A stretch of 64,000 bases of DNA from Chelonoidis abingdonii (GCF_003597395.2 NC_133770.1:84107077-84171076), one strand, 5' to 3'; shown: positions 33,116 through 42,984, numbered from the stretch's first letter. Numbers and translations are program-made. Notes: generated by a model not told the origin, from the sequence alone.

Positions 33116-33735
33116 TGTGATACTGCATGGCCAGAGGGCAGCAGGAGAGTGTTAGCAGGGACCCTTATTCCCTGCAAGGGGAGAAAGGTTTGCTATAGAT
33201 TAATTAGAGCACCTGAAGCCAGTTAGAGCACCTGAAGCCAGTTAGAGCACTAGCAGTCAGTCATGTGATAAAACCCCCCTGCTTCAGTCAGACAGTGTGA
33301 GAGTTGGAGCAGGAAGGTTTGGTTGGAGCAGAGAGCAGTTTGAAGGAGTTGGAGAACAGAACAGTTTTGAAGAGAGACAAAAGGAAAGTTTGGAGGAGTG
33401 CTGCGGTAGGCTGAGAAATCCAAAAACCCTAGGTAAGGGGCACCTGGCTTGTGTAGAAGGAGGGCAAGAAGCCCCTCCACAAGCTGAAAGGTAGGAGAGG
33501 GAAGTAGCCCAGGGGAAAGAACCGCCAGTTCAGGTGGTTCACCACTAACCTCAGGGCCCCTGGGTTGGGACCTGGAGAAGAGGGCGGGCCCAGGTCCCTC
33601 CCTCTCCACTCCCCTCCTCAATGACACTAGTGGGGCAGTTAAATACAAATTCAGAGGCAAGCAATGGCGCCCTGAACCTTCCGCAAAGAAGAGAAAGCGC
33701 GAGACCCAGCATAACAGTACCGGCAATTTGCCACA
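33116..33735 (+). repeat. 5' LTR of the Gmr1-like element (620 bp)
   Basis: It starts TGTGATACTGCATGG and ends CAATTTGCCACA. A 19-bp unit (TTAGAGCACCTGAAGCCAG) is present twice at 33204-33241, while the 3' LTR has it once. This accounts for most of the length difference. GATAAAA at about 33267 could be a TATA-like element. It would serve as promoter and polyadenylation region of the element. Confidence 0.93.
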
Positions 33736-33737
33736 CG

Positions 33738-33756
33738 TGGTGTGAGGGGTGGGATC
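33738..33756 (+). promoter_or_regulatory. Candidate primer-binding site
   Basis: TGGTGTGAGGGGTGGGA begins two bases after the 5' LTR. A TGG start is expected because tRNAs end in CCA. I did not identify the matching tRNA. Confidence 0.5.
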
Positions 33757-33807
33757 TGCACGCTGGGGACTTAGACCAGGGTTAGGCTAAACCCTCCCAT
33801 CCTTAAG

Positions 33808-34770
33808 ATGGATGACGTGGTCAAGGCCCTTATACAAGCCACCGCGGCCCAGCAGGAGGCTACCCGGGTCCACGCAACTGCCCAACAGGAGGCAACTAGA
33901 ATGCAACAGGAGACCAATCATCTGTTGATGAGTCAGGCTGCTCAGGACCGAGCCTTGCTGAAAGACCTGGTGAACCAGATAAAGGCCCTTATGGAACAGA
34001 ATCGCAACTGTGAAGGGACCCGGACCGTACGGGCTAGCCATTGCCTACAGAAAATGACACTGGACGATGATGTGGAGGCATACCTCCTGGCTTTTGAAAG
34101 AGCAGCCCTGCGAGAGGCCTGGCCCCGAGATCAATGGTCTGGTATCCTTGCCCCATTCCTGTGTGGGGAAGCCCAGAAGGTCTACTAAGATATGGCTGCA
34201 GAGGCTGCAGCAGATTATTCCCAGCTGAAGGCAGAGATCCTGGCCAGGTTCGGAGTAACGACGGCATTGCAAGCCCAGAGGTTCCATGAGTGGCGGTATA
34301 CGGAGGACAAGACACCCCGATCACAATTTTTTGACCTGATCCACCTGACCCGGAAATGGCTGCGCCCTGAGGCCCTCAGCTCTGAGAAGATGATGAAGGC
34401 ACTGGTATTGGACCGGTATATGAGGGGGCTACCACCAGGTCTCAGGTCTTGGGTTGGCCAGAATGATCCCTCTACCCATGATGAGTTGGTCTCCCTTGTG
34501 GAAAGACAGCTGGCAGCCTGCAAACTGTTCCAGATCCCAGGCGGGGAGACATGGCAATCCAGGAAGCCAACCCCAAACCCAAGGCCCCGGGCTGTCGAGA
34601 ACTATAGGAGAACTGTAACCAGGAGGAAAGACACTGAGGAATGGCTCGAGGCCAGGAAGGGACCTGGGGGTTTGGGAAGAGAGGTGGGAGGTTGGCCAAA
34701 TAGCCCCAGGCAGAGGGTAACAACCGGACTAAGGGGGTGGTGTATAAGCGTGGGGAATCGGGGCATATAG
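33808..34770 (+). pseudogene. gag: gag with SCAN-like capsid domain
   Basis: This is the structural protein that would assemble the particle. The frame starts [10 protein letters not shown] and has a Gln/Ala-rich, probably coiled-coil N-terminus (residues 8-45). It meets one in-frame stop at 34186-34188 and continues in the same frame to 34770. About 34276-34515 reads as a SCAN-type domain: RFHEWRYTEDKTPRSQF, LTRKWLRPEALSSEKMM, ALVLDRYMRGLPPGLRSWV and LVSLVERQLA match the SCAN helices (RxWLRPE, LxLExFLxxLP, WV). The SCAN domain of vertebrate zinc-finger proteins is known to derive from the capsid of Gmr1-like elements. A frameshift near 34730 leads into a damaged zinc knuckle. Confidence 0.9.
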
Positions 34771-34790
34771 CAGCCCAATGCCCCAACAAG
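34732..34790 (+). pseudogene. Damaged nucleocapsid zinc knuckle
   Basis: YKRGESGHIAAQCP corresponds to the CX2CX4HX4C knuckle that binds RNA in gag. The His and last Cys remain. The first two Cys are lost (the second is now Arg, a TGT to CGT change). It lies in a different frame from the capsid. Confidence 0.75.
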
Positions 34791-34794
34791 GAAG

Positions 34795-35162
34795 AACCTA
34801 TGCAGTGTAATCTGGGGGATTACGGGGAGCAATGTGGCCTAATCGGCCTGGTAGGGGTCACAATGACCTCGCATGGATATACCAGACCAGTAAAAATGAA
34901 TGGTATAAAGACCATAGCATTAATAGATTCGGAGTGCTGTCACGCTGGTCTCGGGGAAGTTGGTGGGAACAGACCAACTAACCCGGGCCAAAAACAGGGG
35001 TAACGTGCGTACATGGCACCGTTGAATTTTACCCTACAATTCCGGTACGGATTGAGATCCAGGGGAATACTACCAGGGTTTCTGCAGGGGTGGTCCCCAA
35101 GCTCCCCTACCCTGTTTTAATTGGAGAAGACTTCCCGGGTTTGAGAGCTTACTTACCCCAAT
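34795..35162 (+). pseudogene. Retroelement aspartic protease region
   Basis: RPVKMNGIKTIALIDSECC at about 34888-34944 matches the start of a retropepsin, with the active-site D-S-G changed to D-S-E. After a frame change the C-terminal part is recognisable as VVPKLPYPVLIGEDFPG near 35091-35141, which includes the conserved flap-to-end segment PVLIGxDF. It would process the polyprotein. The Gly to Glu change and frameshift abolish function. Confidence 0.8.
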
Positions 35163-35524
35163 AGAGCCAGGGGAGGGTAGCAACCCCCAGGCTGAGACGG
35201 AGGCAACTACAGATAGCCTCACCCCAATGTTTGCTGAATTTGCTCCAGAGTTATTCTCATCCCCTGGAAACCCCGAAAGTCTAGGCGAGAACGAAGGGCA
35301 GATAAAAGATTAGGGACCAGGATTCTAGCAGAGAATCAAAAAAACTTCCCTTGTGGGTAGGCGAACCCGCTCAGGAGACCAGGAGATAAATCAGGCCAGG
35401 AAGACTCAGAGGCGGTTTCCTAGCCCAAGTGGGAGCACCCCAGGGGGAAGAGTAGAAATAGGCCCCTAGAATTAGGTCAGTTCGGTACTGCACGTGAGAC
35501 TTTGGGCAGGACCAGGCCGAAGAT

Positions 35525-35763
35525 CCATTATATGCGAACGTGAGGGAGGAGGTAGTGGAAGTAAATGGTGTGCCTGTGGAAGGAAAAATCAAAGGCCCAA
35601 GGCCATATTATGTGCTCAAACGTGATCTTTTTGTACAGGATAGAGCAAATACGAGGGGAAGAAGTAGAGCAACTCTTAGTCCCCACGGAAACACATAAGG
35701 GCAGTACTAGAGTTAGCTCACAGTCATCTATTTGGGGACATCTAGGGTAGACAAGACACTGGC
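35525..35763 (+). pseudogene. Integrase N-terminal zinc-binding part
   Basis: The frame reads VVEVNGVPVEGKIKGPRPY, YVLKRDLF and, after a one-base frame change, EEVEQLLVPTETHK and HLFG/HLGVDKT. The last words are the H-H half of the integrase HHCC zinc finger. A frameshift sits inside HLFGGHLG. The reading is cut at about 35763, where LTR sequence begins. The position directly after protease shows the Gmr1 order. The pair of Cys and the DDE catalytic core are absent. Confidence 0.82.
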
Positions 35764-36612
35764 TCTCAGCTATGAGAAGGGGTCTTTCCTCTTCAAGTTC
35801 TAATCTTCAAGTTTCAAAAGTTGTGAAGAAAAAGGTAGAAAAAACAATAGCTGTTATTGTTTTTTTTTTGTATTTACATGTGTGGAGTTTGCTTGAATGT
35901 TTTAAATTGAATACTTTTTGATAAGGCTGTTTATGTCATATATTTTCTTATAAGCAATAAGCCCTGTTGTATGTGTCACCTTCGATGCAAGAAGATGCAT
36001 GGTTTAAGGTTTTCTTTCTTTTATATGACAGCTTTCTTTATAAAGACCTGTTGAGTTTTCTCTGGGTAGGGCTAAGGAAAGAAGAGAAGGGAAATTCTCT
36101 TGTCTTAGATTTAACGGAGGGTGAGTCTGTGCAGCTCAGGGGAAGAAGGAGGGGGGGAGGTAAATTGCCTCCCTCTGTTTTGCCATTCAAAGGAGTTTAA
36201 AAGATACAGTATCAACAACAGGATAACCGGAGGGGAGCTGGGGATGAATAAAGAGGAGAAACAAGGGGAGGAGGTTGTATTTTCTTGGTATGAGACTCAG
36301 GCCTCTGAAGTCCTTAGGGGTCCCAGGGAAGGTTTGGGAGACCAGAGTGAGCCAGAACTGAATTTTTGCTGGTTGGCAGCGATATCAGATCCAAGCTGGT
36401 AATAAGCCTTGGAGGTTTCATGCTAGCTTCTCATTTTCTGAACGGCTAAGGTGTCAAATTGAGTACGAAAAAAAAAAAGGCACCAGACAAAAGACACAGA
36501 CCCAAACATTCCGTCCCTGAGCTTTTAAAAAATCCGGTTTCCTGATTGGTCCAACTTTGTTAACCTTTTACAGGTGAAAGAAACATTAACCCTTAGCTAT
36601 CTATTTATGACA
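35764..36612. mobile_element. Composite LTR insertion within integrase
   Basis: The part up to about 36475 matches the second half of the solo LTR at 9925-10880 in the same orientation: CTCATTTTCTGAACGGCTAAGG against CTCATTTTCTGGACTCTAAGG, and GATCCAAGCTGGTAAT. The part 36525-36612 matches the first 90 bp of that LTR in inverse orientation, ending TTTATGACA. The flanks CTGGC (35759-35763) and CTAGC (36613-36617) may be a decayed 5-bp duplication. The integrase core is missing at this point, so deletion as well as insertion occurred. Confidence 0.75.
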
Positions 36613-36780
36613 CTAGCCAGCTGGCACGGACCATATGAGATAGTGGAAGCCACTGGGGAAGTGAACTATAAGATTAGACAACCAGACTGCCGAAAGCCAG
36701 AGGAAATCTACCATGTCAACTTACTGAAGCCCTGGCGTGACCGAGAAACGTGTCTGGTCATTCGAGGAGCTCCACCTTAG
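36613..36780 (+). pseudogene. Integrase C-terminal GPY/F domain
   Basis: WHGPYEIVEATGEVNYKIRQ carries the GPY motif and PEEIYHVNLLKPW the end motif (IYHVNLLKPW) of the gypsy integrase C-terminus, which binds DNA non-specifically. It is directly followed in the same frame by the reverse-transcriptase lead-in, so integrase precedes RT in the polyprotein. Confidence 0.9.
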
Positions 36781-37536
36781 ACAGAAGACCCACACGGATA
36801 GGTAAACATTTCTCCTGAACTAACCCCAGAACAATGAACAGAGGTCATTGAAATGATCCACCCAAACCAGGACGTATTCTGTACACAACCGGGCTGAACG
36901 ACACTAGTCCAACATCATATTGTCACCAGCCCTGGAGTAAGGGTGACGATAAGACCATACCGAATACCGGAAGCTAAAAGGGAGGAAATTAGGATGGAAG
37001 TGAAGAAGATGCTGGAACTCGGGGTCATTGAAGAATCCCACAGTCAGTGGTCCAGTTCGATCATCTTAGTCCCCAAGCCTGATGCCACCCTGAGGTTTTG
37101 TAATGACTTCCAGAAATTGAATGAAGTATCCCACTTTGATGCCTACCCGATACCACGCATTGACGAGCTAGTTGATCAGTTGGGCAAGGCCTGATACTTA
37201 ACCACTCTGCATCTGACCAAAGGATATTGGCAAATTCCCCTGGCCAAGGATGCCAAGGAAAAGACTGCCTACTCTACACCTGATGGCCTGTTTCAATACA
37301 CTGTCCTCCCTTTTGGACTCCATGGGGCCCCTGCAACATTTCAACGACTTATGGATAAGTTACTACGACCCCATGTCAAGTATGCCGCCGCCTATCTAGA
37401 TGACATAGTCATTCATAGCCCTGACTGGGAAACGCACTTGGAAAAAGTAGAAGCAGTGCTGGACGCCCTGCGAAAGGCCGGTCTCACTGCTAACCCTCTC
37501 AAGTGCGTGATAAGGCCAGATACCTCGGGCATGTAG
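36781..37536 (+). pseudogene. pol: Reverse transcriptase of the Gmr1-like element
   Basis: The domain would copy element RNA into DNA. Motifs in order: RPYRIPEAKREEI, GVIEESHSQWSSSIILVPKP, LRFCNDFQKLNEVSHFDAYP, LTKGYWQIPLAKDAKEKTAY, LPFGLHGAPATFQRLMDKLL, YLDDIVIHS (37393-37419) and GLTANPLKC. The first catalytic Asp (LDLTKGYW in the family) is His (CAT, 37210-37212), while both Asp of YLDD remain. An in-frame TGA lies at 37192-37194. A one-base frameshift near 37510 moves the rest to another frame. Confidence 0.95.
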
Positions 37537-38210
37537 TAGGGAGGGGTTTGGTAAAACCCCAATGGAACAAAGTGGAGGCACAAGGTTGGCCTCGACCGAT
37601 CAGCAAAAAGCAGGTCAGAGCATTTTTAGGGATAGTAGGATACTATCGGAGATTCATCCCTCATTTCGCCACAGGAGCAGGGCCATTGACGGATCTGATA
37701 AAAGCTCGGGGCCCCGAGATAGTAAAGTGGACGGATGCGACAGAAGAAGCATTTGCAGATCTACAGACAGCCCTATGCTGCCATCCAGTACTCATAGCCC
37801 CAGACTTCGAGAAGGAATTCATCCTACAAATGGACACCTCGGAGGTGGGGCTAGGTGCCGTCTTTTCCCAGATGGTGGGGGAGGAGGAGCACCCCATCTT
37901 GTACCTCAGCCGGAAGCTCCTCCCCAGGGAACAAAAGTACGCGGTTGTCGAAAAGGAATGTCTGGCGATAAAATGGGCCATGGAGACTCTCCGCTACTAT
38001 CTCCTGGGGCGGTGGTTTACCCTCGTGACAGACCATGCCCTGCTCCAATGGATGCACAGGAACAAGGAGAGGAATGCCAGAGTGACGAGGTGGTTCCTCT
38101 CGCTGCAGCCTTTCCATTTTCGGGTCCAGCATAGAGCTGGAAGCCAACATGGCAACGCTGATGGCCTATCGCGACGGCTCTGCCTCTCGTCCCAAGTAGC
38201 CCAACCCCTT
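37503..38210 (+). pseudogene. pol: RT connection and RNase H of the Gmr1-like element
   Basis: This is the longest intact frame of the window (256 codons; its end runs into the LTR). RYLGHVVGRGLVKPQ and VRAFLGIVGYYRRFIPHFA are the RT thumb. RNase H follows with four acidic residues kept: D111 (LQMDTSEVGLGAV), E152 (EKECLAIKWA), D177 (LVTDHALLQW) and D220 (HGNADGLSRR). It would degrade the RNA of the RNA-DNA hybrid. Nothing resembling integrase follows; the purine tract and the 3' LTR come next. Confidence 0.95.
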
Positions 38211-38215
38211 GGTGT

Positions 38216-38233
38216 TGAGCGGGGGTGGGGATA
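38216..38233 (+). promoter_or_regulatory. Polypurine tract
   Basis: GAGCGGGGGTGGGGATA lies directly before the 3' LTR, where plus-strand DNA synthesis would be primed. Confidence 0.75.
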
Positions 38234-38831
38234 TGTGATACTGCATGGCCAGAGGGCAGCAGGAGAGTGTTAGCAGGGAGCCTTATTCCCTGCAAGGGGA
38301 GGAAGGTGTGCTATAGATTAACTAGAGCACCTGAAGCCAATTAGAGCACTAGCAGTCAGTCATGTGATTAAAAACCCCTGCATTTCAGTCAGACAGTGTG
38401 AGAGTTTGGAACAGGAGGTTGTTGGCAGCAGTAGCAGTTTGAAGGAAGTTGGAGGAGAGAACAGTTTTGAAGGAGCCAAATGGAAGGTTTGGGAGGGTGC
38501 TGCGGTGGGGGAGAAATCCAAAACCTAGGTAAGGGGCACCTGGCTTGTGTAGAAGGAGGGCAAGAAGCCCCTCCACATGCTGAAGGGCAGGAGAGGGAAG
38601 TAGCCCAGGGGAAGGAACTGCCAGTTCAAGTGGTTCACCACTAACCTTAGGGCCCCTGGGTTGGGACCTGGAGAAGAGGGCGGGCCCAGGTCCCTCCCTT
38701 TCCACTCCCCTCCTCAAGGACACTAGTGGGGCAGTTAAATACCAATTCAGAGGCAAGCAATGGTGCCCTGAACCTTCCCCAGAGAAGAGAAAGCGCGAGA
38801 CCCAGCATAACAGTACCGGCAATTTGCCACA
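38234..38831 (+). repeat. 3' LTR of the Gmr1-like element (598 bp)
   Basis: It has the same termini as the 5' LTR and is similar throughout, with many small indels and substitutions. It lacks the second copy of the 19-bp unit. The visible divergence shows that the insertion is not recent. Confidence 0.93.
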
Positions 38832-41260
38832 TGGCCCTTGACTTATTTGAAGACAGTTATCAGGCCCCTGCCTCCAGTCATTTTTTCTCAAGACTAAACA
38901 TGCCCAGTTTTTTAAATCTTTCCTTTTCGGCCAGGTTTTCTAAACCTTTTATAATTTTTGATGCTCTCCTCTGTACTCTTTCCAATTTGTCCACATCTTC
39001 ATATAGTATGGTGTCCAAAACTGGACACTTCTCCAACTGAGACCTCACCAGTGCCAAGCAGAGTGGGGCAATTACATCCCGCATCTTACATACAACACTC
39101 CTGTTAATACTCTTCAGAATGAAATTAGCCTTTTCCGCAATTGCATCACATTGTTGACTCACATTCAATTTGTTTTCCACTATCACCCCCAGTTCCTTTT
39201 CTGCAGTATTACCACCTAGCCAGTTATTCCCTATTTAGTTGTTCATTTGATTTTTCCTGTCTAAATGAAGTACTTTGCACTTGCCTTTATTGAATTTCAT
39301 CCAGTTGATTTCAGACCAAATCTCCAATTTGTCAAGGTCATTTTGAATTCTAAATGAATTCCTCCAAAGTGCTTGCAAACCCCCAAGCTTGGTGTGGTCT
39401 GCTAATTTTATAATAAGGATCTCCACTCCATTGTCTAACTCATTAATGAAAATACTGGCTAGTAGCAGATCTAATGGATAGTACCAGATCGAGTATTGAT
39501 CCCTGCAAAACCCCACTAGATATGCTCTTCAAGTTTGATAGCGAACCATTGATAACTACTCTTCGAGTACAGTCTTTTCATCAGCTGTATACCAACCTTA
39601 TAGTGATTTTATCTAGATTGCATTTCCATAATTTGCCTATGAGAATGTCATATGGAACTATGTCAACAGCCTTACTAAAATCAAGATATATCACGTCTAC
39701 TGCTTCCTCCCCATCCATTAGGCCAGTAACCTTGTCAAAGAAGGAAATTAGGTTGATTTGCAACAATTTGTTCTTGAGATACATGATGGCTATTCTTCAT
39801 AACCCAATGATCTTCTAGGTCAGTGCTTCTCAAAGCTGGTCCGCTGTTTGTTCAAGGAAAGCCTCTGGTAGTCCGGGCCGGTTTGTTTACCTGCTGCATC
39901 TGCAGGTTCGGCCGATTGCAGCTCCCTCTGCCCACGGTTTGCCACTCCAGGCCAACGGAGGCTGTGGGAAGCCACGGCCAGCACATCCCTCGGCCCATGC
40001 CACTTCCCTCAGCCCCCAGTGGCCTGAAGCGGTGAACTGTGGCCAGTGGGAGCTGCGATCAGCCGAACCTACTCGGATCACCAAGGGCTTTCCCTGAACA
40101 AGCGGTGGACTGGCTTTGAGAAGCACTGTTCTAGATGCTTACAAATTGATTGTTTAATAATTTGTTCCAATATCTTTCGAGGTATTGAAATTAGGCTGAG
40201 TGGTCTCTAATCTCCTGGGTCCTCTTTGTTCTCCTTTTTAAAGATAGGTATGATGTTTGCCCTTCTCCAGTCCTTTGAGACCTCACCCATCCTCCATGAG
40301 TTATCGAAGATCATTGATAATGATTTCAAGATTGCTTCAGCTAGCTCCTTAAGTACCCTAGGATGAGTTTCATCAGGCCCTGCCAACTTAGATACATCTA
40401 ACATATCTAAATATTCTTTAACCTGTTCTTTCTCTATTTTGGCTTGTGTTCCTTCCCCCCTTGTTGTTAATATTAATTATATCGAGTATCTGGTCACTAT
40501 TAACTTTTTTTAGCGATAACAGGCATTAAACATCTCAGCCTTCTTGATGTCATCAATCATTAGTTCTCCTTCCTCACTAAATAGAAGACCTACACTTTTC
40601 TTCATCTTTCTCTGGCTTCTAATGTATTTAAAGGACCTCTTCTTATTGCCTTTTATGTCCCATGCTAGGTGTAACTCCTTTTGTGCCTTGGCCTTTCTGA
40701 TTATCTCCCTACGTACTGGTGGTATTCTTTTGAACTCATCCTTACCAATTTGTCCAGGTTTCCAATTTTTTGTAGGATTTTTTTTTTATTTTCCGGTAAT
40801 TAAAGAACTTCTGATGGAGCTATATTGGCCTCTTACTATTTTTCCTGTCTTTTCTTTGCATGAGGATAATTTGTGGTTGTGCCTTAATACTGTCTCCTTG
40901 AGAAACTACCAGCTCTCCTGAACTCCCTTTTCCCTTACATTTTCTTCCCATGGTACCTTACTAGTTCTGAGCTTGTTAAAATCTGCTCTTGGAAGTCCAT
41001 CATCTTTATTCTGCTGCTCTCACTCTTTCCTTTCCTTAGAATCATGAAATCTATCATTCCATGAACACTTTCACCCAAATTGCCTTCCACCTTTATATCC
41101 GCTACCAGTTCCTCTCTGGTTGTCAGAATCAAGTCTAAAATGAGTGTCCTGCCGGTAACTTCCTGCTCTTTCTAGAACAAAAAGTTGTCCCCAGTATATT
41201 CCAAGAACTTATTGGAAATTTTATGTTTTGCTATATTACTTTTTCAGTAGATGCCTTGGT
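38832..41260 (-). mobile_element. CR1 LINE, coding part (right of the gypsy insertion)
   Basis: This continues 32797-33115. On the minus strand, from high to low coordinates, are endonuclease C-terminus (VTGRTLILDLIL region, then EELVADIKVEGNLGES), linker, and reverse transcriptase (LAGPDETHPRVLKELAE, WRRANIIPIFKK, VIYLDFSKAVDIVPYD, KLADHTKLGG where YADD is now LADH, MKFNKGKCKVLHL). The tail KLERVQRRASKIIKGLENL follows. Stops and frameshifts occur throughout. The 5' end, with the first half of the endonuclease, is missing. A hAT element interrupts it at 39821-40128. Confidence 0.93.
39821..40128. mobile_element. Nonautonomous hAT element (308 bp) in CR1
   Basis: CAGTGCTTCTCAAAGCTGG at the left and, in complement, CAGTGCTTCTCAAAGCCAG at the right are nearly perfect inverted repeats. 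The flanks TTCTAGGT (39813-39820) and TTCTAGAT (40129-40136) form an 8-bp duplication with one mismatch. The GC-rich interior has arms that partly fold back (TTCAAGGAAAGCC against GGGCTTTCCCTGAA). It is younger than the CR1 it interrupts. Confidence 0.92.
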
Positions 41261-42358
41261 AGTTATGTTTTGTAACTGGGTATAAATGAGAGAAGAATTT
41301 GATTCCAGGGACTAAATTTGCTCCTCATGTAGCTCCACTGATTTATGGAGTTACCCTAGAAATGAATTTGGCCCCATGTTTCCAGGCCATTCCTTGTTGG
41401 CTATATACTCAATATTTTCTTTCTTGTAAGGTCAATGGTTGTTTATGCTTCCTTGGCCTGATCCTGTTCCCTTTGGAGCCGATGGCAAACATCTCATTAA
41501 TTTATTTGGAAGCAGGATCAGGCCGATTAGCTGGCTTCTGACAGTGGCATATGATTTATCTGAATTCTTGCATGAAATGCCCATTTCCCGTTTAGCAGTC
41601 TGCAGGAACAAATGCCACCAGATTAAGGTAAAGTTTTGTGGACTCTTGTGACTTTACCAATGTTTGGAGTATTAATTATAAGAAATTCAAATCTCTCACC
41701 AGGGAAACATACAAGAAAATCTTAATTAATACTTTTCTATGCTATGCCCTTGAAATCAGACTTCATCTAACGAATATTAAACACAAAACTGTTCTGCTGG
41801 TGTTTGAAAAAAACAAGAAACTTTTTTGGATGGGATTATTTGAAAACATTTTTTTGGAAAATGACTTAAGGGTGAAAACCAATAGGAAGTTGTGCTGCTA
41901 GAGTTTACATCCTGCAGTGACAGCTGTCTGGTATACAAATTTCCTGGACCATATTCAGCTCTGATGTCATCAAATATAATCTCATTAAAGTAAATTGAGT
42001 TGAATCCAGCTAAACAGTCTGAATTTCTGCTGTTGGCTGTGGAGATGAGTAAAATGGTCATGCACGTACCTTTAGCAGCTCTACTAATGCAGTCAGCTAT
42101 TTTGGGACCATAATTATACCTCAAGCATCACATTACAGAATTTACAACATTAATATTTCTTGAGCTAACCATTAAATTATTCACAAGGTTCTAAATGCTG
42201 ATCTCATTGACACTTCAGTTAAAACTGGAGTAATTTAATCTTATCGTAAGTAGTGAATTTGTTTGGGCTTCTCCAGGTGTATGCTTGTGATTCTCCCAAT
42301 ATAGGGAACTATCACATGGTTGCTCGCAACTTTATGGGGAGTCTAGCCTCATGCGACC
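41261..42358. other. AT-rich sequence with a small hairpin repeat
   Basis: No gene recognised. At 41455-41524 the exact inverted arms GGCCTGATCCTG and CAGGATCAGGCC enclose about 46 bp, an amniote-type small hairpin repeat. Confidence 0.6.
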
Positions 42359-42722
42359 TGTGATGAGTTTATTTAAAAGGAATGAGCTCATCTAGGCAAT
42401 TAATTGAATAATGAGCACTTGAGTCTGATAAACAGCTATCAGGGCTCGGTTGCAGGGAGGTGCTCAGAGAGGAGCTTCCAGAGGCCACAGGTCCCAAGTA
42501 GGAGGGCTGTGCTACCCCTGAGCCTGAGAGGAGAAACTTTAAATAAAGTTTATTTGTATTTAATAAAGTAGAACCCCATCCGAGTAATTGTGTCTAACAT
42601 GCTTTTGGACTATGTGGAGTTCTCAAGGAGCCTTGAGACAAGTGAAACTGAGGCAGGGAGTCCCAGCAGCAACACATTAGATCAGCAGGGGGCACTACTA
42701 CAGAGCAGGCAGGCCCTGTAAC
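42359..42722 (+). mobile_element. Possible solo LTR
   Basis: It begins TGTGATGAGT and ends GGCCCTGTAACA, with AATAAAGTTTATTTG and TTTAATAAAGT polyadenylation-type words in the middle. The end CTGTAACA is like that of the LTR at 44009-44517. No target duplication is visible, so the start is uncertain. Confidence 0.4.
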
Positions 42723-42865
42723 AGGCACTAAATTAGACATGAAAGGCTATGCAAATGAAGAAAAATAATGCTTTGCTTCTTCTCCCCAAAAGAATGAGAA
42801 AAATGAGAGATGAATGAAAGAGAGCCATCTCACCCATCCTCGGGAATTTTTCCCTATTGTTCAGT

Positions 42866-42972
42866 ATCAGAGGGGTAGCAGTGTTAGTCTGGATCTGTAA
42901 AAATCAACAAAGAGTCCTGTGGCACCTTCAAAGTGAGTATTCCCCCACGAAAGCTTATGCCTTCATGAGATA
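42866..42972. mobile_element. Penelope terminal fragment with inverted junction
   Basis: TATCAGAGGGGTAGCAGTGT to GTGGCACCTT (42866-42937) is a Penelope end in minus orientation. It is joined to AGTGAGTATTCCCCCACGAAAG (about 42941-42972) in plus orientation. The copy therefore has the same head-to-head arrangement as 20043-20264, with a truncated left arm. The hammerhead-like words are degraded. Confidence 0.7.
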
Positions 42973-42984
42973 GGCTTCCTAATA

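Larger units (their letters stand above)
33116..38831 (+). mobile_element. Gmr1-like Ty3/gypsy LTR retrotransposon, complete but inactive
   Basis: Two LTRs (33116-33735 and 38234-38831) start TGTGATACTGC and end TTGCCACA. An exact 5-bp duplication, TGGCC, flanks the element (33111-33115 and 38832-38836). Between the LTRs the order is gag with a SCAN-like capsid, protease, integrase zinc-finger part, [foreign LTR sequence], integrase GPY/F end, reverse transcriptase and RNase H. Integrase before reverse transcriptase is the diagnostic Gmr1 order; ordinary Ty3/gypsy elements have it last. A purine-rich tract (GAGCGGGGGTGGGGA) precedes the 3' LTR. Stops, frameshifts, loss of the integrase core and loss of catalytic residues make the copy dead. 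Confidence 0.94.

Noticed and set aside
33250..33726. 158-codon minus-strand frame
   Set aside because: It lies inside the 5' LTR and a similar frame recurs in the 3' LTR. It is a shadow of LTR sequence with no domain.
29159..33760. Shared word GGGGTGGGATCTGCA after two LTR-like ends (about 29175 and 33748)
   Set aside because: A single 15-base match is about what chance gives among all pairs in 64 kb. Without a second LTR or duplication at 29165, I do not claim a common primer-binding site.
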